Part shown: positions 42,548 through 54,379 of the stretch, piece by piece | Position numbering within the stretch: position 1 is the stretch's first letter | Layout of the letters: the number at the start of each line of letters is the position of its first letter | Assembly (NCBI GenBank): GCA_008011715.2 | Contig: CP136508.1 | Span: forward strand, 1,984,001-2,048,000 | Direction: 5' to 3' | Length of the DNA stretch: 64,000 nucleotides | From: [Empedobacter] haloabium | GTDB taxonomy: Bacteria; Pseudomonadota; Gammaproteobacteria; Burkholderiales; Burkholderiaceae_D | Notes under the pieces: generated by a model | Told to the model about the DNA's origin: nothing | Databases searched by the model: none | Seen by the model: the letters and a program-made list of their open reading frames with translations, nothing else | Program-made: the position numbers and the translations under genes

Positions 42548-45259
42548 TCACGAGCGCGGCGTATAGAAGAACGCCTTCAAGCGCTGCAGCGTGTCGCCCG
42601 TAATCTTCTCGCCCTCGCCAGCGCCATTGCTCTGGCCAGAGAGCGGGCTGTCGCCATCGCGCTCCACGTGCAGCTTCATGCCCTCGACCGGCTTGCCGTC
42701 CGTCGGCCGCAGCAGGCGGGGAATCCGGCTGAAATCGCCCGCCTCGAACTTCGGCATTTCGGTGCTGGCGCTGGCGGGGCCGTTCCAGTGGTGGCCATCC
42801 GTTTTCACCGTCAGCGTGCCCGGACCGCCCAGCTCGACGTTGCCGCCCTTGAGCTTCAGGTAGGCGCCGCCGCCCACGATCAAGGTCACTTCCTCTTCCG
42901 CCATGACGATGAAGCGCTTGCCGGCCGTCGCCTTGACGTCCTTGGCCGAGTCGATCTGCATGTCGTCGTGCTGGCTTTGCATCAGGAACTTGCCGTGGTG
43001 GGCGATCTGGGCGATGCCGTCCATGTGCGAGAACAGCGAAATGCCCTTGCCCGCGTTCAGGTTGAAGCGCTGGCCGCTGGTTAACTGCATGTGCTGTTGG
43101 GCGACGGTGTCGACGTTGACGCCGGCGTAGCTGACCAGCGTCTTCGGCGTCGTCATGGCGATGCCTTGCGGCGCCGTCAGGCTGACGGTCGGCTTGCCGC
43201 TCGACGCGGCGGCGGCCACGTCTTCCTTCAGTTCGGACTGGCCGGCCGGGTCCAGTGCCAGGCCCTGGTGCTCGGCCGCGTACTGTCCCAGCGACTTGAA
43301 CAGGTCCAGGCAGTCCTGCATCAGCGCGACGTGTTCTTCGTTGCTCAGTTGATTGCCGCTGGCGTCCAGCCGTTTCCAGGCCGAGATCAGCAGCGATTTC
43401 GCGGTGCGCAGGGCGCCGCTGTCGTTGGTCGTCAGCTCGAAGCCTTCGCCGCGCGGCGTGGCGGCGCCGTTGCTGCGCGGGTGTGTCAGGTAGCCCAGGT
43501 TGAGCTGGGCGTGGCCGTGCGCGCTTTCCAGCTGGGCGCTGATCTGGCCGGGGGTGTCGTCCAGGCGCAGCTGGTTGTAGCGCTGGCCACGGCCTTCGTG
43601 GCTCTTGATGCCGGACAGGTAGCGGTCGCCCGGCAGCCGGCTGACGTCGCTGAACGAAGGCGGCGTCTTGGTGGCGTCGTGGACGCGGCCGACGATCAGC
43701 GGCTTGTCCGGATCGCCGCCCAGGAAGACGCAGATCACCTCGTCGCCGATGCGGGGCAGGGTGATTGCGCCGTACTGCGCGCTGGCCCAGCCGCTGGCGA
43801 CGCGCACCCAGGCCGAGTCGCGCTCGCTGTCCGAGGCGCCGGCGCCCTGGGCATGCGCGTGGTCCTTGTCGCGGCAGCCGGGGAAGCGTACCTTCACGCG
43901 GCCCAGCTCGTCGCAGTGGATCTCCTCGCCGGCCGGACCGACGACGAACACGCTTTGCGGTTCCGCCCGCGGCACGTCCGTGCGCGGATCGAAGCTTGGT
44001 ACGATGGGCACGCCGCGCCGCACGCAGGTGAAATGGTTGGTGTAGCGCACGCCGCGCTCGGCGCTGGCCTCGCCCAGCTTGCCGTCGGCGGCGTGCCAAC
44101 GGTTCAGCGCGAACAGCCGCCGGGCCCGCTCGTCGAGCGTCTTGGGCAGGTTGTTTTCCGCCTGCACGCGCAGTTCCGTGATGACGAACTCGCGCTGCTC
44201 CGGCGGGTGCGCGTCGATTTCCGGATGGCCGGTCAAGCCGATCCATTCGCCCACGCACAGCTCGCGCACACTGCCTTCGCCCTGGAAGTACTTCGATTCG
44301 TATTCGTGGCGCCGCATGCGTGCCGTGCCGAGCTCGCGGTAGTCCGCGCTGCTGTCGTCCGCGTGCGGCACGTCGACCAGGTAGTCGTCCAGGCTGGCCG
44401 CGAACTGGTTGCCCAGCGGTCCCTGGTCGTGGTTGCCGAGATCCTGGCTGTCCATCGCGGCCACCCGGGCATAGTCCCAGCTGCGCCGCGTGACGACGCC
44501 GGCCGTCAGCTGGCGCACGGCGTGCCAGCCGGTGATCGTGTCGCGTGTTTCGGTCGCGTCGTCGCGGTGGTAGCGCACCGTACCGGCGCGGTTTTGCGGC
44601 AGCGCCATCGCGTCGTCGAACAAGACGAGCGTGTGTACCGGCACCTCGCTCGAACCCCGCTCAGTCGGACTGCCCGGGCGGATGGTCCAGGCGATGCCGC
44701 GGCGCTTCCAGAGCCGGCGCAGGAAGGCGCCGGTGGGCTCGTTGCACTGCATCGTGAATTCGCGCGTGGGGAACGACTTCAGCTGCCCCAGGTCGAACTC
44801 GAACGCGCGCGCGGCGACCGGATTGTTTTCGCGCCATTCCCGCAGCAGGATATTCGTGATGTGAATTTCGTCGGCGTTGCGGAATACCCGCGTGTTGACC
44901 ACCTTGTCCAGCAGGGAGAGCGCGTCGCGCACCAGCAACTGGTAGGTCGCCAGGCCGCCGTCGCTGCCGCCCTCGGTGATCGCCGCGACCACACCGCACA
45001 CGGCGCGCAGCTCGCCACGGTCGGTCACGAACTGCAGTTCTACCGGGCTGGCGACAAAACGTTTCAGCGGCATGCCCGCTTCCAGGGCGACGCAGGAGAC
45101 GCGGTAGTCGATCCCGCCGCACAGCGATTCCACGCCGTCGACATATTTGACCAGCAGGACGTCGTCCAGCACCGCCTTGCCGTCGAACAGCCGCAGCCGT
45201 ATCGGACGGTTCGCTTCGGTCAGCGCGGCGCCCGGCAGCCTGGGAGGATTATTCGTCAT
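42548..45259 (-). CDS. vgrG: Type VI secretion spike protein VgrG (TssI)
   Basis: A 903-residue VgrG. It has the gp27-like N-terminal part (residues ~20-400, including FLRRLWKRRGIAWTI and YQLLVRDALSLLD), the gp5-like OB region (VVGPAGEEIHCDELGRVKVRFP, GWASAQYGAITLPRIGDEVICVF) and a DUF2345 beta-prism (~650-820). A ~70-residue tail follows (ENGA.. to FFYTPRS). It is the spike that carries the Tle3 cargo; no core T6SS genes are in the window, so this is an orphan vgrG locus. Confidence 0.93.
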   Translation of the reverse strand: MTNNPPRLPGAALTEANRPIRLRLFDGKAVLDDVLLVKYVDGVESLCGGIDYRVSCVALEAGMPLKRFVASPVELQFVTDRGELRAVCGVVAAITEGGSDGGLATYQLLVRDALSLLDKVVNTRVFRNADEIHITNILLREWRENNPVAARAFEFDLGQLKSFPTREFTMQCNEPTGAFLRRLWKRRGIAWTIRPGSPTERGSSEVPVHTLVLFDDAMALPQNRAGTVRYHRDDATETRDTITGWHAVRQLTAGVVTRRSWDYARVAAMDSQDLGNHDQGPLGNQFAASLDDYLVDVPHADDSSADYRELGTARMRRHEYESKYFQGEGSVRELCVGEWIGLTGHPEIDAHPPEQREFVITELRVQAENNLPKTLDERARRLFALNRWHAADGKLGEASAERGVRYTNHFTCVRRGVPIVPSFDPRTDVPRAEPQSVFVVGPAGEEIHCDELGRVKVRFPGCRDKDHAHAQGAGASDSERDSAWVRVASGWASAQYGAITLPRIGDEVICVFLGGDPDKPLIVGRVHDATKTPPSFSDVSRLPGDRYLSGIKSHEGRGQRYNQLRLDDTPGQISAQLESAHGHAQLNLGYLTHPRSNGAATPRGEGFELTTNDSGALRTAKSLLISAWKRLDASGNQLSNEEHVALMQDCLDLFKSLGQYAAEHQGLALDPAGQSELKEDVAAAASSGKPTVSLTAPQGIAMTTPKTLVSYAGVNVDTVAQQHMQLTSGQRFNLNAGKGISLFSHMDGIAQIAHHGKFLMQSQHDDMQIDSAKDVKATAGKRFIVMAEEEVTLIVGGGAYLKLKGGNVELGGPGTLTVKTDGHHWNGPASASTEMPKFEAGDFSRIPRLLRPTDGKPVEGMKLHVERDGDSPLSGQSNGAGEGEKITGDTLQRLKAFFYTPRS

Positions 45260-45627
45260 CTGGCTCTGCTATTAATTTTTTGAAAGCCGGAATTATATAG
45301 AAGATAACTGTCGAGTATTTATTTTTCATCAACAAATATTTGAGTCGCCATTCGAAATGAATATTCCTGCGCCGTTCGTTGTGTTATCAAAGAGTATTGC
45401 TGCTTTCATGAATGTTAAGGCGCGACAATGTGCCGCCAGCGCCCGCGCGCCCATCCGTTCGCTTGTTCTCCCACTGGATGTTCTGCTAAGCTCTCGGGCT
45501 CGCCGGTGCATGCCGCCCCGGCCCGCTTCAATTGTCACGCGCGATTTGTCACTGGCGCGATTTGCCGGTACATTGGCTCAACCAAGTGCCTCAACGGCAG
45601 CGCCGTGTCGCCCGATGGAGATCATTC
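45260..45627. other. Intergenic region upstream of vgrG
   Basis: A 368-bp gene-free gap. The part from ~45265 to 45360 is unusually A+T-rich and probably holds the vgrG promoter, read leftwards. The rest is G+C-rich with a weak ribosome site (GGAG) at its right end for the next gene. I see no repeat, terminator or small gene I would defend. Confidence 0.5.
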
Positions 45628-45903
45628 ATGTTTCTGGACCACCCGACCATTACCGCCACCAACAGCCTGACGGAGCCGGACCGCATCGAGCGGCTGAACC
45701 GGGTGTATGGCTACGTGGCGGCGCTGGCCGACGCGGCGGGCCTGCAGCCGTTCATCGAGAAGGTGGCCCAGCTGCACGACCACAAGGGCACGCTGATCGT
45801 GTTCTGGCATGACGCCCCCAGCGAGCAGGAGAAAGGCTTCTTCCTGCAGGCCTGGCGCAGCAAGATCGGCGACGGCAGCGACAACGTCGAACACGAAATC
45901 TGA
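45628..45903 (+). CDS. Hypothetical protein
   Basis: A 91-residue soluble protein. GGAG lies 7 nt upstream of ATG 45628; longer frames starting upstream lack support. The sequence is helical at first (EPDRIERLNRVYGYVAALADAAGLQPFIEKVAQLHDHKG), then forms strands (TLIVFWHDAPS). It is 5 nt before the diguanylate cyclase gene and may be co-transcribed with it. No family recognised. Confidence 0.65.
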   Translation: MFLDHPTITATNSLTEPDRIERLNRVYGYVAALADAAGLQPFIEKVAQLHDHKGTLIVFWHDAPSEQEKGFFLQAWRSKIGDGSDNVEHEI

Positions 45904-45908
45904 TTGTC

Positions 45909-47144
45909 ATGGACGGCCAGACGCTGATCGCCACGCTGGCACTCGCTAACCTCGCGCTGTACGCGGCGCTGCTGTGCCACGGAACGGGGCGGCGCCGGCC
46001 CTCGAACCTATCCGCCTTCACGATCGCGCGCCTGTGCCAGGGCATGGGCTGGCTGATCCTGGCGCTGCACGCGTTGGTGCCGGCCACGGTCGGCGGGCCC
46101 GTCGCGTTCATGCTGCTGATCGGCGGCGCTGCGATGGACGCCGCCGGCTGGTGGGAGAGCGCCGGCCACACCGGCGCGCGCGCGCGCCTGCTGCGCGGCG
46201 TCGCACTGGCCATCGGTGCCTATATCGCCGTGCATCTGGCGTTCGGCCGCAATCCCGATGCGGCCAGCGCGGCCGCGCCGTGGGTGGCCGTGCTGCTGGC
46301 CGCGATGGCGGCCGCCTTCAATTTCTCGTCCAGCGCGGCGCTGGCGCGCGGCTGGCTGGGCGCAACCTTGCTGCGCCGCCTGCTGGCCGTCGTCAACGCG
46401 GTGCTGGCTGCGCTGCCGTTGGCGATGGCGCTGCTGGCCGCGGCCAATCCCGGCTGGCTGCCCGTCGCCCCGGCGCAGTTGCTGCCTGCCGTGCTGTTCA
46501 TCCTGCTGGGCGCGCTGGTCCTCAACGGCGCCGGCTGCCTGCTGCTGGGCCGCGATGCGCTGCAGGCCGAGCTGGAGCGCCTGGAAACGGTGGACGCGCT
46601 GACGGACGTGCCGAACCGCCGCGGTTTCTACCAGGGCCTGGCGCCGTGGCTGGCGCTGGCGCGCCGGCCCGGCCAGCCGACGGCGCTCGTCATCGTCAAC
46701 CTGGACGGCTTCAAGCGCGTCAACGACCATTATGGCCACGCCGTCGGCGACGTGGTGCTGAAGACGCTGGTCGACGCCGTGCGCCGCCAGTTGCGCGAGG
46801 CCGACATGATCGGCCGGCTGGGCGGCGCCGAGTTCGCGCTGCTGCTGCCGCGCACCGGCCTGCCGGAGGCGACGCTGGTGGCCGAGCGCATCCGCGCCGC
46901 CGTGGCCGCGCTGCCCGTCAAGGCCGAGCGCGCCGTCATCAACCTGACGATGAGCATGGGCGTGACGACGATCCGCGCCGAGGACAGCACTGTCAGCCTG
47001 TTCAAGCGCGCCGACGAGGCGCTGCAGGCGGCCAAGCTGCGCGGCCGTAACCAGGTGGTGGCGGCCGAGCCGCCCGCCGCCGCGCCCGACGACGAGGCGG
47101 TGGCTGCGTCTGCCGCTCAGTCTGCCCATACCGCGCGCGGCTGA
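45909..47144 (+). CDS. Membrane GGDEF-domain protein (GGAEF variant)
   Basis: A 411-residue protein. Six or seven hydrophobic helices (about residues 5-205) are followed by a GGDEF domain (~220-385). The signature reads GGAEF (G305-G306-A307-E308-F309): the metal-binding Asp/Glu at the third position is Ala. Asp in VNLDGFK and other cyclase residues remain. An Ala-rich tail follows. It was probably a diguanylate cyclase; loss of the third acidic residue may reduce or abolish activity. The N-terminal membrane part is not a known sensor that I can name. Confidence 0.88.
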   Translation: MDGQTLIATLALANLALYAALLCHGTGRRRPSNLSAFTIARLCQGMGWLILALHALVPATVGGPVAFMLLIGGAAMDAAGWWESAGHTGARARLLRGVALAIGAYIAVHLAFGRNPDAASAAAPWVAVLLAAMAAAFNFSSSAALARGWLGATLLRRLLAVVNAVLAALPLAMALLAAANPGWLPVAPAQLLPAVLFILLGALVLNGAGCLLLGRDALQAELERLETVDALTDVPNRRGFYQGLAPWLALARRPGQPTALVIVNLDGFKRVNDHYGHAVGDVVLKTLVDAVRRQLREADMIGRLGGAEFALLLPRTGLPEATLVAERIRAAVAALPVKAERAVINLTMSMGVTTIRAEDSTVSLFKRADEALQAAKLRGRNQVVAAEPPAAAPDDEAVAASAAQSAHTARG

Positions 47145-47151
47145 CGGCACG

Positions 47152-47184
47152 ATGTCATCATCCCGTCATCAACGGGTTCTAATG
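47152..47184 (+). promoter_or_regulatory. Candidate Pho box upstream of the exopolyphosphatase gene
   Basis: GTCAT at 47154 and GTCAT at 47165 are exactly 11 bp apart, followed 11 bp later by a degenerate GTTCT (47176). This is the spacing of PhoB half-sites (CTGTCAT-type repeats). TCTAAT (47178-47183) lies 8 bp after the second repeat and could be the -10; TATAAA at 47200 is an alternative. Confidence 0.5.
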
Positions 47185-47225
47185 TGGTAGGATTTTCAAT
47201 ATAAACGATATAAATGGAATCCTCC

Positions 47226-48692
47226 ATGTACGCAGCGGTCGACCTGGGCTCGAACAGTTTTCGATTTTCCATAGGCAAGCACGACGGTGATCAGATCCGC
47301 GTGCAGAAGAGCGTGCGCGAGCCGATCCGGCTGGCCGCCGGCCTGGATGCGGACGGCAACCTGACGCCGGACGCCATGCAACGCGCCCTCAACTGCCTGA
47401 AGAGCTTCAGCGCCACGCTGGCGACCTGGGAGCTGGAGGCGGTGCGCGTCGTCGCCACCTCGACGATGCGCCAGGCGAAGAACATCGCCACCTTCCTGCC
47501 GCAGGCCGAGCAGGCCATCGGCTATCCGATCGAGATCATCTCCGGCGAGGAGGAGGGGCGCCTGATCTACATGGGCGTGGCCAACGCGCTGGCGCAGCCG
47601 AGCGAGCGGCGCCTGGTCGTGGACATCGGCGGCGGCTCGACTGAGCTGATCCTGGGCCGCGGCCTGGAGATCGAACGGGTCGAATCGTTCAGCGTGGGCA
47701 GCGTGCGGCAAAGCCTGTCGTTCTTCATCGGCGGGCGCGTCGACGCGCCCTCGTTCGAGGCCGCCATCCTGTCGGCGCGCAGCATCTTCGAGGACGGCGC
47801 ACCGCCATACCACCCGCAATTCTGGAAGCGCGCGTACGGCTCGTCCGGCACCATTCGTGCCATTGCCGACATCATCGACAAGAACGGCCTGGATCGCACC
47901 TGCCCGGAACGGGGCGTGACGCCGGCCAGCCTGGACCTGCTGAAGGAGCGCTTCATCGCCTGCGGCCACGTCAGCCGTATCGACCTGCCGGGGCTGCGGC
48001 CGGACCGCGCCGGCACCATCATCGGCGGCCTGGCGATCCTGATCGGCGTGATGCGCGAACTGGGCATCGGCCAGATCGAGCCGATCGAGGCCGGCCTGCG
48101 CATGGGCGTCATGTGGGACCTGTACCAGCGCTCGATGCGGCACGACCGGCGCGAGGAATCGGTCGGCGCCTTCCAGCGCAAGTTCAACGTGGACATGGCG
48201 CGCGCCAGCCGTGTGGCGGACGACGCGGTGGCGCTGCTGGACCAGCTCAAGCCCGCCTCCGATGCCACCTCGCGCCTGTTGTACTGGAGCGCGCTGCTGC
48301 ACGAGCTGGGCATGGCCGTGTCGCAGACCGGCTACCACAAGCATACGGCGTACATCATCGAGAACGCCGACCTGCCGGGCTTCACCACGCGCGAACAGCG
48401 CATGATGAGCCGCCTGGCGCTGGCCCAGAAGGGCAACCTGCGCAAGGTGGGCGAGTTCCTGGCGGACGCCGACTTCGCCCGCGCCGTCGTGGCGCTGCGG
48501 CTGGCGATCGTGTTCATGCACGCCCGCATCGACGTGGCGCTGGCCGCGCCGAAGCTGCGCATGAAGAACCGCATCGAATTGGAGCTGCGGCGCGAGTGGG
48601 TCACCGACCACCCCACCTTGTCGTACTGGATCGAGAAGGAACAGGAGCACTGGGACGAGGTCGGCGTGGACCTGGGGCTGCGCTATGCGTGA
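47226..48692 (+). CDS. ppx: Exopolyphosphatase / guanosine pentaphosphate phosphatase (Ppx/GppA)
   Basis: A 488-residue enzyme that releases phosphate from polyphosphate ends or removes the gamma phosphate of pppGpp. MYAAVDLGSNSFRF opens the first ASKHA subdomain; ISGEEEGRLIYMG and VVDIGGGSTEL carry the phosphate- and metal-binding residues. An HD-like C-terminal half contains LLHELG and GYHKHTAYII. The start at 47226 is the family-typical one; ATG 47214 is in frame. The upstream array of GTCAT repeats suggests PhoB control. Confidence 0.9.
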   Translation: MYAAVDLGSNSFRFSIGKHDGDQIRVQKSVREPIRLAAGLDADGNLTPDAMQRALNCLKSFSATLATWELEAVRVVATSTMRQAKNIATFLPQAEQAIGYPIEIISGEEEGRLIYMGVANALAQPSERRLVVDIGGGSTELILGRGLEIERVESFSVGSVRQSLSFFIGGRVDAPSFEAAILSARSIFEDGAPPYHPQFWKRAYGSSGTIRAIADIIDKNGLDRTCPERGVTPASLDLLKERFIACGHVSRIDLPGLRPDRAGTIIGGLAILIGVMRELGIGQIEPIEAGLRMGVMWDLYQRSMRHDRREESVGAFQRKFNVDMARASRVADDAVALLDQLKPASDATSRLLYWSALLHELGMAVSQTGYHKHTAYIIENADLPGFTTREQRMMSRLALAQKGNLRKVGEFLADADFARAVVALRLAIVFMHARIDVALAAPKLRMKNRIELELRREWVTDHPTLSYWIEKEQEHWDEVGVDLGLRYA

Positions 48693-48831
48693 GCGTGGCG
48701 ATGGCGTCGGCAAAAAATATTGTCGATAAGAATGTACCCCTGCCTTGTAATTTTGCTTACACTATAGCTTTCACCTTCTGTCGTGCGGCGCCACCGGGCC
48801 GGCACGGCAGCGGGGCGTTCGTGGAGGCGTG

Positions 48832-49670
48832 ATGGCGGTACGGGGCAACAAGGGGTTGATGATGGCATTGGCGGCAAGGCGCGGGCGTGGCTGGGCCGCG
48901 CGGCTGGCCGGCCTGGGCCTCGCGCTGGCCGCGCCATGGTGTGCCGCCGCTCCGCTCTCGGCCGAGCCCACACTCACGCTGTGCTACGAACGCGCCAACG
49001 TGCGGCCCTGGCGCACGGAGGCGGGCGAGGGCCTGAACTTCGACCTGCTGCGCATGGTGGGCGAACGCGAACGCATCGTCTTCGTGTTCCAGAGCATGCC
49101 GTTCAAGCGTTGCCTGGCGCAGTTGAAGGCCAACGCCGTGGATGGCGTGTTTGCCGTCAGCTTCAAGCCCGACCGGCTCGAGCTGGGCGCTTATCCGGGC
49201 GGCGCCACGCCGGACGCCTCCAAGCGCATGCACATCGACCGCTACATCCTGCTGCGCCGCAAGGGCGGCACCCTGGACTGGGACGGCAAGACCTTGCACA
49301 ACGTGGACGGCGCCATCGGCGCCCAGCTGGGCTATTCGATCACCGACCAGCTGCGCAGCCTGAACGTCACGGTGGACGAGGGCAGCCAGAAGTCCGAGGA
49401 ACTGGTGCGCAAGCTGCTGGCGGGACGGCTGGCCGGTGCCGCCGTGGGCGGCAGCGACGCGCGCACCCTGCTCGACGGGCCCTACGGCCGGCAGATCGAG
49501 GCACTGCCCGTGCCCCTGGTGGAAAAACCGTATTTCCTGATGCTGTCGCACCAGCTGGTGGCGCGACAGCCGGAACTGGCCTCGCGTATCTGGTCCGCCG
49601 TGGAGCAGGTGCGCAACAGTCCCGCGTACAAGAAACTGGAGCGTACCGGCAGCAAGGGTGCGCGCCGCTG

Positions 49671-49671
<1 letters not shown>
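48832..49671 (+). CDS. Periplasmic amino-acid-type substrate-binding protein
   Basis: A 279-residue protein with signal peptide and a SBP_bac_3-like two-lobe fold (LTLCYERANVRPWRTEAGEGLNFDLLRMVGE and DGVFAVSFKPDR). It is not followed by transporter genes but by a hybrid kinase, whose start overlaps its stop by 1 nt (TGATG). That suggests it feeds a signal to the kinase rather than a permease. ATG 48832 is close to GGAGG; ATG 48859 is another possible start. Confidence 0.8.
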
Positions 49672-53122
<3,451 letters not shown>

Positions 53123-53126
<4 letters not shown>

Positions 53127-53497
53127 CGGCACGCCGCCGCACCATCCTGGTGGTGGACGACACGCCCGACAGCATCATGGTCCTGTGCGCGCTGCTGAAG
53201 GAGGCTTACGACACGAAAGTGGCCGTCAGCGGCGAGGTGGCGTTGCGGGTGCTGGGCGCGGCGCCCGTCGACCTGGTCCTGCTGGACGTGATGATGCCGG
53301 GCCTGGACGGCTACGAAGTGTGCCGGCGCATCCGCGCCATGCCCGCCACGGCCGCGCTCCCCGTCGTCTTCCTGACCGCGCGCGATACCCCGGAGGATGC
53401 CGCGCTGGCGCTGGCCGCCGGCGGTGACGGGCACCTGGCCAAGCCGGTCGATCCGGCGCGCCTGCACGCCATGCTGGGGCGCCTGCTCGCGCCCTGA
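53123..53497 (+). CDS. Single-domain response regulator
   Basis: A 124-residue receiver with the DD pair (VVDDTPDSIMV), phosphorylation site D55 (LLDVMMPGLDGYE), Thr and Lys (FLTARDT, LAKPVDP). No output domain. It is coupled to the hybrid kinase by a 4-nt overlap and is probably phosphorylated by the HPt of that kinase. It might act through a partner, as CheY-like or Spo0F-like regulators do. Confidence 0.9.
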
Positions 53498-53583
53498 TGT
53501 AACGTAAAAATGTAAGGATTGGTGCCTCACGGCCAGAAATAGTATATATTGTTTATATTATTCAACTTCCCTGCGGAGTCAGC

Positions 53584-54285
53584 ATGAACGCCCTCAAATC
53601 CGTCAAACCGGCCGCCGCGACGGCCAGCGAAACCACCCACAACGAAGTCGTCCCGGCAGGCGATGCCGCCGCCGTGACCCCACCGGCAGCCAAGGCTCCG
53701 CGCAAGGCGGCGGCGCGCAAGGCGGCGGTACCGGCGCAGGAAGCCGCCGCGCCGGCGGCCGCACCGGCCGCGCCGGCGCCGGCCGCCCCGAAGGCGCGCG
53801 CCGCCAAGGCCAAGGCGGCAGCAAGCACCGAAGCCGCCGTGCCGAAAGCGCCGAAGAAAACGCCGGCCAAGGACAAGGCCCCGGCCAAGACGACGAAGGC
53901 GAAGGCGGCGGAAGAGGCCGCACCGGCGGTGAAGAAAGCCGCCGCCAAGGCGCCGGCCAAGGCACCGAAAGTGGCCGCGAAGCCGGTCGCCAAGGCAACC
54001 GCGCCGAAGGCCGCCAAGCCGTCCCGCGCCGCCGCGGCCGCCGAAGTAGTGAAGGAAAAGCCACGCAAGGAACGCCTGGTGCGCGACAGCTTCACGATGC
54101 CGGAAGCGGAATACGCCGTGCTGGGCCAGGTCAAGAAGGCCTGCCTGAAGGCCGGCTTCGAGATCCGCAAGAGCGAGCTGCTGCGCATCGGCGTGGCGCT
54201 GATCAGCCAGATCGACATGGCCACCCTGCAAAGCGTGCTGGCCTCGCTGCCGCAGCTGAAGACGGGCCGGCCGAAAAAGGACTGA
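53584..54285 (+). CDS. Histone H1-like Lys/Ala/Pro-rich protein with RHH-like C-terminus
   Basis: A 233-residue basic protein. Residues ~1-155 are a low-complexity K-A-P tail with APRKAAARKA, KKTPAKDKAPAKTTK and KKAAAKAPAKAPK units, like bacterial H1/AlgP proteins. Residues ~160-233 are ordered: RLVRDSFTMPEAEYAVLGQV then KKACLKAGFEIRKSELLRIG, resembling a ribbon-helix-helix DNA-binding domain (a strand, then two helices with SELLR). An A+T-rich promoter (TTGTTTATATTATTC) precedes it. A nucleoid or DNA-binding role is inferred. Confidence 0.75.
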   Translation: MNALKSVKPAAATASETTHNEVVPAGDAAAVTPPAAKAPRKAAARKAAVPAQEAAAPAAAPAAPAPAAPKARAAKAKAAASTEAAVPKAPKKTPAKDKAPAKTTKAKAAEEAAPAVKKAAAKAPAKAPKVAAKPVAKATAPKAAKPSRAAAAAEVVKEKPRKERLVRDSFTMPEAEYAVLGQVKKACLKAGFEIRKSELLRIGVALISQIDMATLQSVLASLPQLKTGRPKKD

Positions 54286-54295
54286 TGAGGGACTG

Positions 54296-54330
54296 ATGTC
54301 ACCGAATCGACACGGCGCTGTCATCGCCTT
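54296..54330 (+). promoter_or_regulatory. Candidate Pho box upstream of the OlsB-like gene
   Basis: Half-sites GTCAC (54298), GACAC (54309) and GTCAT (54320) are each 11 bp apart; the last lies in a full CTGTCAT, the PhoB consensus unit. They sit 50-80 bp before an acyltransferase gene whose homologues are PhoB-controlled in rhizobia. The downstream -10 is not clear. Confidence 0.5.
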
Positions 54331-54379
54331 GAAGTAAAGCGCCGGTAGTCTGGCTTCGTCTTAACTCTGGAGACGAAGC

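Noticed and set aside
42486..44258. A 590-codon frame opposite to a phase of vgrG
   Set aside because: The vgrG frame carries all conserved motifs. The alternate frame has none.
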